Assembly (NCBI RefSeq): GCF_900129795.1
Contig: NZ_FQWW01000004.1
Location: forward strand, 186,001 to 250,000
Length of the DNA stretch: 64,000 bases
Direction: 5' to 3'
Source: Flavobacterium sp. CF108
GTDB taxonomy: Bacteria; Bacteroidota; Bacteroidia; Flavobacteriales; Flavobacteriaceae
Position 1 is the stretch's first letter; every line of letters starts with the position of its first letter. The notes beneath the pieces were generated by a model that saw only the letters and a program-made list of their open reading frames with translations, was not told the DNA's origin and did no database searches. The translations under genes and the position numbers were made by a program. Positions 6,426-14,536 of the stretch are shown piece after piece.

Positions 6426-7718
6426 ATGAAATATCATCAAATAAACAGCGCTCTTTTTGTAAAAAACCGCAAAAAATTCACGGCAGAAATGAAACCTAAT
6501 TCGGTTGCCGTTTTCAACTCAAATGACATTTACCCAATTAGTGCCGACAGTACTTTGCCGTTTGCGCAGCACAGAGATATTTTTTATCTAAGTGGTGTAG
6601 ATCAGGAAGAAAGTGTTTTGCTTTTGTTTCCGGATGCGCCTTATGAAAGCCAAAGAGAAATTCTTTTTTTAAGAGAAACTAACGATCATATCGCAGTTTG
6701 GGAAGGTGAAAAACTGACTAAAGAACGTGCTTTTCAGGTTTCGGGAATTAGAACGGTTTATTGGTTACAGGATTTTCATAAAGTTTTGAACGAAATGATG
6801 ACGTATGCCGATACGATGTACATCAATACAAACGAACATTATCGCGCAACTGTTGAAGTTGAAACCCGCGAAGCTCGTTTTGTAAAATGGTGGAAAGATC
6901 GTTACCCAGCGCATAATGTGGCGAAAAGTAATCCAATTTTACAGCGTATTCGCTCTGTAAAAGAAAGCGAAGAAATCGATTTGATTCAGCAGGCTTGTGA
7001 TATTACAGAAAAAGGTTTCCGCAGATTGCTTTCGTTTGTAAAACCAAATGTTACGGAATATGAAATCGAAGCGGAACTGGCTCACGAATTTATTCGTAAC
7101 CGTTCTAAAGGTTTTGCTTATACACCAATTATTGCTTCTGGAAACAATGCTAATGTTTTACATTATATCGAAAACAACCAGCAATGTAAAGCCGGAGATC
7201 TAATTTTATTAGATGTTGCGGCAGAATATGCAAATTATTCTAGCGATATGACAAGAACGATTCCGGTTTCGGGACGTTTTACTGATCGTCAAAAAGCGGT
7301 TTACAATGCTGTTTTAAGAGTTAAAAATGAAGCTACAAAAATGCTGACTCCAGGAACACTTTGGAAACAATATCATGTTGAAGTAGGTAAAATTATGACT
7401 TCGGAATTACTTGGTTTAGGTTTAATTTCTAAAGCCGATGTTCAAAACGAAAATCCAGAATGGCCTGCTTACAAAAAATATTTCATGCACGGAACTTCTC
7501 ACCATTTAGGACTTGATACGCACGATTACGGTTTGCTTCACGAACCAATGAAAGCAAATATGGTTTTTACGGTTGAACCTGGAATTTATATTCCGGACGA
7601 GAAATTCGGAATCCGTTTAGAGGATAATGTTGTGGTTCAGGAAAAAGGGGAGCCTTTTAACTTAATGCGTAATATTCCGGTTGAAGTGGATGAAATCGAA
7701 AGTTTGATGAATTCTTAA
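6426..7718 (+). CDS. pepP: Aminopeptidase P family protein (Xaa-Pro aminopeptidase)
   Basis: A dinuclear-metal peptidase that removes N-terminal residues preceding proline. The protein has 430 residues. The N-terminal domain carries DSTLPFAQHRDIFYLSGVDQ, and the C-terminal pita-bread fold holds all metal ligands: D263 (LLDVAAEY), D274 (SSDMTRT), H359 (HGTSHHLG), E384 (VEPGIYI) and E399 (RLEDNVV). The spacing of 11 between the aspartates matches E. coli AMPP. There is no signal peptide, so it is cytosolic. A secreted S33-type hydrolase follows after 6 bases, probably in the same transcript, consistent with peptide scavenging. Confidence 0.93.
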   Translation: MKYHQINSALFVKNRKKFTAEMKPNSVAVFNSNDIYPISADSTLPFAQHRDIFYLSGVDQEESVLLLFPDAPYESQREILFLRETNDHIAVWEGEKLTKERAFQVSGIRTVYWLQDFHKVLNEMMTYADTMYINTNEHYRATVEVETREARFVKWWKDRYPAHNVAKSNPILQRIRSVKESEEIDLIQQACDITEKGFRRLLSFVKPNVTEYEIEAELAHEFIRNRSKGFAYTPIIASGNNANVLHYIENNQQCKAGDLILLDVAAEYANYSSDMTRTIPVSGRFTDRQKAVYNAVLRVKNEATKMLTPGTLWKQYHVEVGKIMTSELLGLGLISKADVQNENPEWPAYKKYFMHGTSHHLGLDTHDYGLLHEPMKANMVFTVEPGIYIPDEKFGIRLEDNVVVQEKGEPFNLMRNIPVEVDEIESLMNS

Positions 7719-7724
7719 TTCACG

Positions 7725-8624
7725 ATGAAAAAGATTTTTCTACTTGGATTTTTATTGTTTTTGGGAAACATTTTTGCCCAGACAGAAGGCTATGCAGTTA
7801 ATGCTGACGGAAGTAAAACGTATTACAAAACTTTTGGAAAAGGTGAACCGCTTTTAATTATAAACGGCGGTCCGGGAATGAACAGCAATGGTTTTGAAGA
7901 TATGGCGAAAACGCTGGGCGAAAGTCAGCAAACGATTATTTACGATCAAAGAGGAACCGGAAAATCGAAACTTTCAAAATTAGATGCTAAGACCATTTCG
8001 ATGAAAATAATGGCCGATGATATCGAATCGTTACGAAAACATCTTAAAATTAAAAAATGGAATATTCTTGGGCATTCTTTTGGCGGAATGTTAGGTTCTT
8101 ATTATGCAACGGTTTATCCTAATAGTATTGACAAATTGATTTTATCATCATCTGGCGGCGTTGATTTGACTTTATTAAAAAGTCCGAATTTGATTGAAGC
8201 CGGTTTAAGTAAAGCTGAAAAAGATTCTCTGGATTACTGGAATGATAAAATCGAAAAAGGCGACACGTCTCACAAAGCAAGACTTGGACGCGGAAGAGCA
8301 ATGGCTCCAGCTTATGTTTATGATCAAAAATTTGTTCCGATAATTGCAGAAAGATTAACTCAGGGAAATTCAACAATAAATGGTTTGTTATGGTCTGATA
8401 TGCAGAAAATGAATTTTGACTGCAAAGACAAGCTAAAAACCTTCAAAAATCCGGTTTTAATTATTCAGGGAAAAGAAGATATTATTAGCAATGAAATTGG
8501 AGAATTGGCACATCGAACTTTTCCAAATTCTAAACTGATTTTATTAGAACATTCAAAACATTATGGATGGCTTGATGCGAGAGAAAAATACTTCTCGGAT
8601 ATTAATTCATTTTTAAAATCATAA
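7725..8624 (+). CDS. Exported alpha/beta hydrolase, prolyl aminopeptidase (S33)-like
   Basis: A 299-residue serine hydrolase with a clear signal peptide (MKKIFLLGFLLFLGNIFAQ). The INGGPG oxyanion motif (residues 46-51), YDQRGTGKS, and the nucleophile elbow GHSFGG (S118) are typical of S33 prolyl aminopeptidase-like enzymes. The acid and base are probably in GKEDIISNE and EHSKHYGW. It starts 6 bases after the pepP stop, so both proteins may act on proline-containing peptides in different compartments. Substrate is inferred from the family; a general esterase cannot be excluded. Confidence 0.85.
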   Translation: MKKIFLLGFLLFLGNIFAQTEGYAVNADGSKTYYKTFGKGEPLLIINGGPGMNSNGFEDMAKTLGESQQTIIYDQRGTGKSKLSKLDAKTISMKIMADDIESLRKHLKIKKWNILGHSFGGMLGSYYATVYPNSIDKLILSSSGGVDLTLLKSPNLIEAGLSKAEKDSLDYWNDKIEKGDTSHKARLGRGRAMAPAYVYDQKFVPIIAERLTQGNSTINGLLWSDMQKMNFDCKDKLKTFKNPVLIIQGKEDIISNEIGELAHRTFPNSKLILLEHSKHYGWLDAREKYFSDINSFLKS

Positions 8625-8630
8625 AAATAA

Positions 8631-8658
8631 AAAAGCCCTTAATGTTTTAAGGGCTTTT
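8631..8658. terminator. Bidirectional terminator between S33 hydrolase and ferritin
   Basis: A perfect 12-bp stem AAAAGCCCTTAA/TTAAGGGCTTTT with a TGTT loop lies between two convergent genes and suits both. Confidence 0.9.
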
Positions 8659-8681
8659 TTATTTTTATATAAATCGTTTAT

Positions 8682-9200
8682 TTATCCGATTTTTGAAATC
8701 TGAACATCCAATTGAAATTTGCCGTCAGCTTCGTTTCCGTTAATCAGTTCAAAAAGTTCTAAAGCTCTTCTTGCGTTTTTCTCCTCTTCTCTTTGCTCAG
8801 CCACATACCACATCATAAAATCCTCTGTTGCATAATCATTCTCAGCTCTACATTTTGCGATTACTTTATTGATTGCCTGAGTAACTGCGATTTCGTTTTG
8901 CAAAGCAATTTCAAATACTTCTTTAAAAGAAGCAAATTCCTGCTGCACCTCTGGAACAGATGGCGTAACTGCTATCCCTCCCATATCCGTAATATATTTG
9001 AAAACTTTTAGAAAATGCTCTCTTTCTTCTTCGGCTTGCTTGTACATGTAAGATGCTGTATTTGCATAACCATTTCTATCTAACCATGCAGCCATAGCTA
9101 AATATTTATTAGAAGCGTCGCTTTCTATTTTTGCCTGTAAGTTCAATATATTTTCTATTCCTTCAACTAATGAAGTACTTGTTCTTAGTAAATCTTTCAT
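8682..9200 (-). CDS. ftnA: Non-heme ferritin
   Basis: A 172-residue iron-storage ferritin that assembles into a 24-subunit shell and oxidises Fe(II). Ferroxidase ligands are visible at E26, E59 and H62, with the same spacing as E17, E50 and H53 in E. coli FtnA. Further ligands lie in QNEIAVTQAINKV and WYVAEQREEE. There is no signal peptide. The gene is monocistronic, with a shared terminator downstream. A possible promoter (TTG, 16 bases, TAATTTTA) lies upstream, but its spacing is shorter than usual. No Fur-box-like sequence was obvious. Confidence 0.93.
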   Translation of the reverse strand: MKDLLRTSTSLVEGIENILNLQAKIESDASNKYLAMAAWLDRNGYANTASYMYKQAEEEREHFLKVFKYITDMGGIAVTPSVPEVQQEFASFKEVFEIALQNEIAVTQAINKVIAKCRAENDYATEDFMMWYVAEQREEEKNARRALELFELINGNEADGKFQLDVQISKIG

Positions 9201-9290
9201 AACCTTTAATTTTTTGTATGTGTAAAATTACTAAAATTAAAGGAGGCAACCCTAAATGCCTGAAAATTTGGATTTAATCTAAGTAAGAAT

Positions 9291-9647
9291 CTAAATAAGC
9301 TCTACGTTAACCGTATTACAAAGCATAGAATGTAAAGTGAGGGTAAATTTTGTTCCGTTTAATAAATCTCTTAGCTGTACTATTTCGCAGATTGTAAGAT
9401 TTCTGGAAAAATTTCTTTTAGTAGTTTCAATCAGCTGTGCATCTGACTGATCAGATAAATCATAAAGCATATTGAGAATATCAACGCTATTAACCTTTCT
9501 TTGAAAAATCAAAAAATCATGAATTTTATAACTTGACACAGTATCAACAAAATTGATAATTATACTATTGGTCAAATCACATTGATAACTGTATCCTTTT
9601 TCGGTTTCAAATAATACTTTGGTGGTCAAATCACTAATTAATGCCAT
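9291..9647 (-). CDS. Hypothetical protein
   Basis: A 118-residue protein starting MALISDLTTKVLFETEKGYS. It has no signal peptide or membrane helix. The C-terminal half is helical and polar (SQLIETTKRNFSRN-like region followed by ICEIVQLRDLLNGTKFT). Two cysteines (one in YQCDLT, one in ICEIV) and a late LCNTV do not form an obvious metal site. It lies 90 bases upstream of ferritin on the same strand and could share its transcript. I do not recognise a family. Confidence 0.55.
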   Translation of the reverse strand: MALISDLTTKVLFETEKGYSYQCDLTNSIIINFVDTVSSYKIHDFLIFQRKVNSVDILNMLYDLSDQSDAQLIETTKRNFSRNLTICEIVQLRDLLNGTKFTLTLHSMLCNTVNVELI

Positions 9648-9814
9648 TTTGATAAAATATAATAACGGAGCAAAAATATAGAATTTAAAGCAATAAAAAA
9701 CATAATTAAGACTAATTTAAAATAACAAACTCATTTAATGTTCTTAAAAACAGCTCAAGTGCACTCAAAGACTCCAATATTCTACATTATTATTTATCTA
9801 ATTTTAAAAACAAA

Positions 9815-9842
9815 AACGGCTTTCAAAAATGAAAGCCGTTTC
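9815..9842 (-). terminator. Terminator of the T9SS cargo gene
   Basis: AACGGCTTTC and GAAAGCCGTT form a 10-bp stem around 6 bases, with a T run on the minus-strand 3' side. It lies 20 bases past the stop at 9862. Confidence 0.85.
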
Positions 9843-9861
9843 TTTTTATCGCTTGTAAATA

Positions 9862-12800
9862 TTATTGTTTTAAGACTTTAAAAGTTTGTGTTTTATTACC
9901 TGCTTTAATTTTTACAAAATACAATCCCTGACTGCCATTTATTGTTAAATCAAGTTTTGATAAATCAACTGCTTTTTCTTCGCTTATTTTTTTTCCGTTT
10001 GCATCGTAGATCTGTACGCTTGCATTTCCGTCATAATTTTTTAAATCGACTGAAATCTTACCCGAAGTTGGATTAGGATATATAACAGCATTTGAAGTTT
10101 TTGTAAAATCCTCTGTTGATAATGTATTTTCATATTTAAGAATTCCGCAATCTTCATCAAAATGAACTACTGTTCCATCGATACCATTTGTAGTTAATTT
10201 ACTGCCGAAAATGCTGTAATTATTTCCTCTAAAATTACTTGATAAATAAAACGATCCGTCTTCGGCTTTGAAAAAATCAAATTTTTCCATGTAAGGCACA
10301 TTAACATGGTTTTTGTTATCTCCATTTGCTGTTATCTTTTTTAAATTACCTGATAAGTCATAAGTTGCTAAAAAGAAATCATAATTGCTAATCAATAAAT
10401 TATAATACTTCCCATCGGCTGTAATAAAATTACCTCCATCTGCAGCATCACCAATAATATGCAATTTATCTTTGTCTTTAATTATTTTAGCTCCCCCGCC
10501 GCCGGTATATTGAGTTCCTGTTATCCACTCACATTTTCCAAGCGAATTAACTTTTGCTAAATAAAAGCTTCCAATACTTTTTTGTGTTATTGTTCCATCA
10601 CTATTTTCAAAAAAATGAATCGCTTTTGGTTCATCGCACCCATTGCTTCCTGTAATATAACTGTCACCGTTTTCATCTGTAACCATTGATTTTATGGAAA
10701 CGCCATTAAAAAAAGCATCTTTAGTATTACTTCTTACTTTCCATTGAAAAATTCCATCTTTATTATATTTTGCTAAAAAACCTCTGCTTCCGTAACCGCC
10801 ATCTCCTTCTAGCGTTTGTACCGGAGCAGAATTTCCTGCTGAATAGAAACTAACGAACATTTCGTAATTACCTCCTAAATAAATATTATTATCGCGATCA
10901 AAACCAACATCCGTAAGTCCACCTGCATTAACATATGAAATACTAATTTCATCGAACCATTTAACAGCTCCAGTTGGAGCTATTTTCATCATCATAAAAC
11001 CACCAGCTAAAAGTTTTATAACTTCAGTTTTAACTCCGTTCAAATACAATTGGCCTCCACTATATTGCGAATCAAAATAACCTATTGTAACTAAGTTATT
11101 CTCTTTATCGATGTATAGTTTTTCTGCTACATAACCCAAAGTACTAAAAGATAATGTCCAGATAATTTTCCCTTTTTTATCCATTTTCATCACATAGCCA
11201 GTATTTCGGTTTTCGCCAATTATTGGATCTATTTTAATTCTATTGCCTGTGTTGTCTATAAAAATTCCCTGATGTGTACCGCTTATGTATATATTACCAT
11301 CATGATCTACTACAGAACAAAATATTTTATCTCTGTCACGAACCACTGGTTCATGTTCTGCACTAACCATCCATTTTACTACTCCATTTCGATCGTATTT
11401 GGTTAGAAAGCTTCCTTTTTTATTTTTAAAATTTGGTTTTATTCCAATTTTCGAATCAAATATCTGATCATTAAATCCTCCTGCAACCAAAAAACCGTCT
11501 TCTGTTTTAGTTAAACCATAATTACCTTCGTATTCATATCCATTCCAGTCAGAATCAACTCCATCATTAATTAGTGCCCAGCAATTATCAGAATTTTCAG
11601 GATCATTATAAATAAAAGGCCCTTCTTTCTCTATTTTATCATAACAATCATTATCTGACCAAACTTCGAGGTCAATTTTTGTATCGCCTTCTTTTGAAAA
11701 ACTAGTTTCTACTACTGCATCTGTTGAACTTGTTGTTGAAGCATTAGGACTAAAATTCCATTTATAATGTTGCGCCTCAATTGCTTTTTGATAAAATGAT
11801 GTAGTTTCATTAGGCTTGGCATTTACTAAATCTTTATAAAATTCTGCTTTTGTATGCTCAACATCAATATGGAATGTATTTGTAAAACTAACTGTACAAT
11901 TCGCATTTACATTTTTAGCTTCAAAATAATAATCTCCAGATTCGCTAATTAAATCACTTGTAAAAGAAAGTGTTTGTCCATTTCCTGCTTCACTCGTCCC
12001 AAATGTTGAAGAACCTTTTCTCAATGTATAAACAACATCGATTTCAGAATTTTGAATTTGAACTGTTACAGGTTCGCTTTTACAAAGAATATTATCATTT
12101 ATAATTACCGGTAAATTAATTTTTGGAATTGGGCTGACATAAATAGTTTTAGAATCTGTAGATTCAACACCAAAACTATTTGTAACCGTGTATCTAATAT
12201 CATAATTTCCGGGTGTTTTAAAATTATAAGTTAAATTTCCGCACACAGAATTAACCTGCACATCATTTACAAACCATTTACAACTTGAAACCCCGCCTAC
12301 AAGAGGTTTTAGAGTTACATTACTTCCGGCGCAGCCGCCTGCCAATCTTGAAATGTTTACATAAGGAATTCTTGTACCTCCTCCATTTGTAGTTTTTAAT
12401 ATAACTCCCGAATTCCCACAGGCATAAAAAGCCGTATTAGCCATTTGTTTCCAAAAACAATTAATCCCATAATTCAAAGATGTTGACTGCCACTCTAATG
12501 CCTGACTACTGGCAACAAAATAAACTCCATGATCTGTTCCCACATATTCGCCTGTTGAGTTAGCCGAAATACATTTTGCGTTTAAAGGTCCATTATAAAA
12601 GTTGGCATGGTCATTATTTAGTGAGTTATTAACACTATAGTATGCGAATCTATTTCCTGCACAAAAAGTTACTCCGGTGCTAAATGTTCCATAACCATAA
12701 GTTATAGCCTTAATATCTGACCCAGGTGTTAAAACTGGCACAAAATTATATCCTAGATCAAAGTACTCAAAATAAAGTATTTTACCAGCCGTTGCTATTT

Positions 12801-13356
12801 TACACCTACTATGATAAAAAGCAACAGACAAAAAATTATCAGTACCGAGATTTTTAGTTCTTTGAACGCCCTCTGATGTAAAAGTAACAATTAGTCCATT
12901 TTCGCCTACTGCAAAATAGGATCTATTATACTCTGAATATGTAATCTGGTTTAAATTTGAGTTTTCCTCACCTTTATATATAATTTGATAGTTAAGCGAT
13001 GGCAGTTCAATTTTCATTATAATAGCCTGTTTTGTCAATGCATTCTGTCCGCAGGCAAAAACAACTCCTTTAGAAGGCGAACCTGTTATATCTGAATAGC
13101 AATGACTAAAAACTGTATTATTATAGATATTAGCATTTTCACTTCCATCTGTTATCTCAAATCTTTTCCAGCTTGATGCTCCTTCTCCTCCATTTGAAGT
13201 ATAGTAAAGTCCTTTTTTTCCAGAAACTAAACCATTATTACCAAAAAAAACAACACCGGTCAAATCGTCTGTCAAACCAGTATTTAAGTTCTCCCATTGA
13301 CAAAAGGCAAACTGAACATTAAGTAAAAATAAAACATAGAGTAAAGTTGATCTCAT
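9862..13356 (-). CDS. Large T9SS cargo protein with type A sorting domain
   Basis: A 1164-residue surface or secreted protein. It has an N-terminal signal peptide (MRSTLLYVLFLLNVQFAFCQ). Residues of roughly 20-330 resemble a YCF48/photosynthesis-factor-like beta-propeller (GVVFFGNNGLVSGKKG, ICKTTNGG-like repeats). PKD-like Ig modules follow at about 330-500 (YNFKTPGNYDIRYTVTNSFG). The second half is built of SBBP-type repeats (GNIYISGTH, NIYLGGNY, DSYITGSNG). The last ~75 residues (VIYPNPTSGKISVDLKN ... GLYFVKIKAGNKTQTFKVLK) are a classic T9SS type A C-terminal sorting domain, so export through the type IX system is expected. Ligand or enzymatic role is unknown. It is flanked by its own terminator and a divergent hydrolase. 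Confidence 0.88.
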   Translation of the reverse strand: MRSTLLYVLFLLNVQFAFCQWENLNTGLTDDLTGVVFFGNNGLVSGKKGLYYTSNGGEGASSWKRFEITDGSENANIYNNTVFSHCYSDITGSPSKGVVFACGQNALTKQAIIMKIELPSLNYQIIYKGEENSNLNQITYSEYNRSYFAVGENGLIVTFTSEGVQRTKNLGTDNFLSVAFYHSRCKIATAGKILYFEYFDLGYNFVPVLTPGSDIKAITYGYGTFSTGVTFCAGNRFAYYSVNNSLNNDHANFYNGPLNAKCISANSTGEYVGTDHGVYFVASSQALEWQSTSLNYGINCFWKQMANTAFYACGNSGVILKTTNGGGTRIPYVNISRLAGGCAGSNVTLKPLVGGVSSCKWFVNDVQVNSVCGNLTYNFKTPGNYDIRYTVTNSFGVESTDSKTIYVSPIPKINLPVIINDNILCKSEPVTVQIQNSEIDVVYTLRKGSSTFGTSEAGNGQTLSFTSDLISESGDYYFEAKNVNANCTVSFTNTFHIDVEHTKAEFYKDLVNAKPNETTSFYQKAIEAQHYKWNFSPNASTTSSTDAVVETSFSKEGDTKIDLEVWSDNDCYDKIEKEGPFIYNDPENSDNCWALINDGVDSDWNGYEYEGNYGLTKTEDGFLVAGGFNDQIFDSKIGIKPNFKNKKGSFLTKYDRNGVVKWMVSAEHEPVVRDRDKIFCSVVDHDGNIYISGTHQGIFIDNTGNRIKIDPIIGENRNTGYVMKMDKKGKIIWTLSFSTLGYVAEKLYIDKENNLVTIGYFDSQYSGGQLYLNGVKTEVIKLLAGGFMMMKIAPTGAVKWFDEISISYVNAGGLTDVGFDRDNNIYLGGNYEMFVSFYSAGNSAPVQTLEGDGGYGSRGFLAKYNKDGIFQWKVRSNTKDAFFNGVSIKSMVTDENGDSYITGSNGCDEPKAIHFFENSDGTITQKSIGSFYLAKVNSLGKCEWITGTQYTGGGGAKIIKDKDKLHIIGDAADGGNFITADGKYYNLLISNYDFFLATYDLSGNLKKITANGDNKNHVNVPYMEKFDFFKAEDGSFYLSSNFRGNNYSIFGSKLTTNGIDGTVVHFDEDCGILKYENTLSTEDFTKTSNAVIYPNPTSGKISVDLKNYDGNASVQIYDANGKKISEEKAVDLSKLDLTINGSQGLYFVKIKAGNKTQTFKVLKQ

Positions 13357-13539
13357 ATAATTTAATAGGTTATTTATTAAAAATTGTAGTAAAACTAGTC
13401 ATTTTTTAACACTTTGCACGTCGATAAAAATGTTTTGTTAAAAACTGTAAAACAATTTATTAAAGAACCTGATCAACACTTAAAATTACGAGCGTATTCC
13501 CTCCCTGCTTTCACTCAAAAAATCCTATTGAAACAACTA

Positions 13540-13571
13540 TTGGTCAATTAAAATTCAAAAGGTTATTTTTG
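13540..13571 (+). promoter_or_regulatory. Promoter of the alpha/beta hydrolase
   Basis: TTG (13540-13542), 21 bases, TATTTTTG (13564-13571): a full consensus match. Transcription would start about 6-10 bases before the first ATG at 13583, giving an unusually short leader. Confidence 0.6.
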
Positions 13572-13582
13572 TAAAAATTATA

Positions 13583-14362
13583 ATGATGAAAAATATTCTA
13601 TATAAAAACACCAAAATATCTTTTACTGACTCTGGAGAAGGAAGCACAATTGTACTGCTTCACGGTTTTTTGGAAAACAAAAAAATGTGGGCAGAATACG
13701 TTAATCTGTTTTCAGAAAAACATCGTGTTATCACCATCGATTTATTAGGTCACGGAGAATCTGATTCTTTAGGTTACGTTCATGAAATGGAAGACAATGC
13801 AGATGTTGTTTACGAAGTTTTACAATCTTTAAAAATTGAAAAAGCAACAATTCTGGGGCATTCTATGGGCGGTTATGTTGCTTTGGCTTTCGCCGAATTA
13901 TTCCCGGAAAACATTAAAAAATTAGTTTTGCTAAATTCAACTTCTAAAGAAGACAGTGTCGAAAAAAAACTAAACAGAACACGTGCCATTAAAGCCGTAA
14001 AACAAAACTATGTAAACTTTGTAAGCTTGGCGATTGCGAATTTATTCAGCGAAAACAACAGAACTCGTTTAGCTGCCGAAATTGAAAAAGTAAGAGAACA
14101 AGCTTTAAAAACGCCTTTGCAGGGAATTGCGGCTTCACTTGAAGGAATGAAAATACGAAAAGACCGCGAATGGCTTTTACACGAAAATAGATTTCCCGTT
14201 TTATTGATTTTAGGCAAAAAAGATCCTGTTTTAAACTATGAAGAAAGTCTTGCGCAGATTGAAGACACAACTGCAGAATTGATTTCGTTCGAAGATGGCC
14301 ATATGAGCCACATCGAAAATAAAGAAGAGCTAAAACCAATCTTATTAGATTTTTTCAACTAA
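13583..14362 (+). CDS. Alpha/beta fold hydrolase
   Basis: A 259-residue cytosolic serine hydrolase. Visible are the oxyanion HGF (residues 27-29), the nucleophile elbow GHSMGG (S94), the acid in LGKKDPVLNYE, and the base histidine in EDGHMSHIENKEE. The cap region is short, like BioH/MenH-type hydrolases. The substrate cannot be told from sequence. Two adjacent ATGs (13583 and 13586) are possible starts. The nearby promoter leaves almost no leader, so the second could be used. The gene stands alone between the divergent T9SS cargo gene and the long hairpin at 14387. Confidence 0.85.
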   Translation: MMKNILYKNTKISFTDSGEGSTIVLLHGFLENKKMWAEYVNLFSEKHRVITIDLLGHGESDSLGYVHEMEDNADVVYEVLQSLKIEKATILGHSMGGYVALAFAELFPENIKKLVLLNSTSKEDSVEKKLNRTRAIKAVKQNYVNFVSLAIANLFSENNRTRLAAEIEKVREQALKTPLQGIAASLEGMKIRKDREWLLHENRFPVLLILGKKDPVLNYEESLAQIEDTTAELISFEDGHMSHIENKEELKPILLDFFN

Positions 14363-14386
14363 AATAATAATGGATATTAAAAGCAA

Positions 14387-14466
14387 AAAAGGCCATTCGA
14401 AATTTAGACTGCCCCCAAAAAGTTAGACACTATTTGGGGGCAGTCTAAATTTCGAAATGGCCTTTT
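14387..14466. repeat. Long palindrome with IS-end-like core
   Basis: Arms 14387-14419 and 14433-14466 match over 33-34 bases with one base inserted, around a 13-base loop (AAGTTAGACACTA). The inner part, CTGCCCCCAAAAAGTTAGAC facing TTTGGGGGCAG, resembles terminal inverted repeats of IS3-like elements in which nearly everything between the ends is gone. The structure could also serve as the terminator for the convergent genes on each side. Confidence 0.65.
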
Positions 14467-14536
14467 CTTTATTTTGGAAGCAAAACTTATAGTAGATAGT
14501 TTCGCTGCTTTTTTAACTCAATAAACTGAAGTAAGT

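Noticed and set aside
14411..14440. Complete insertion sequence
   Set aside because: Only end-like sequences are present; there is no transposase frame between or near them.
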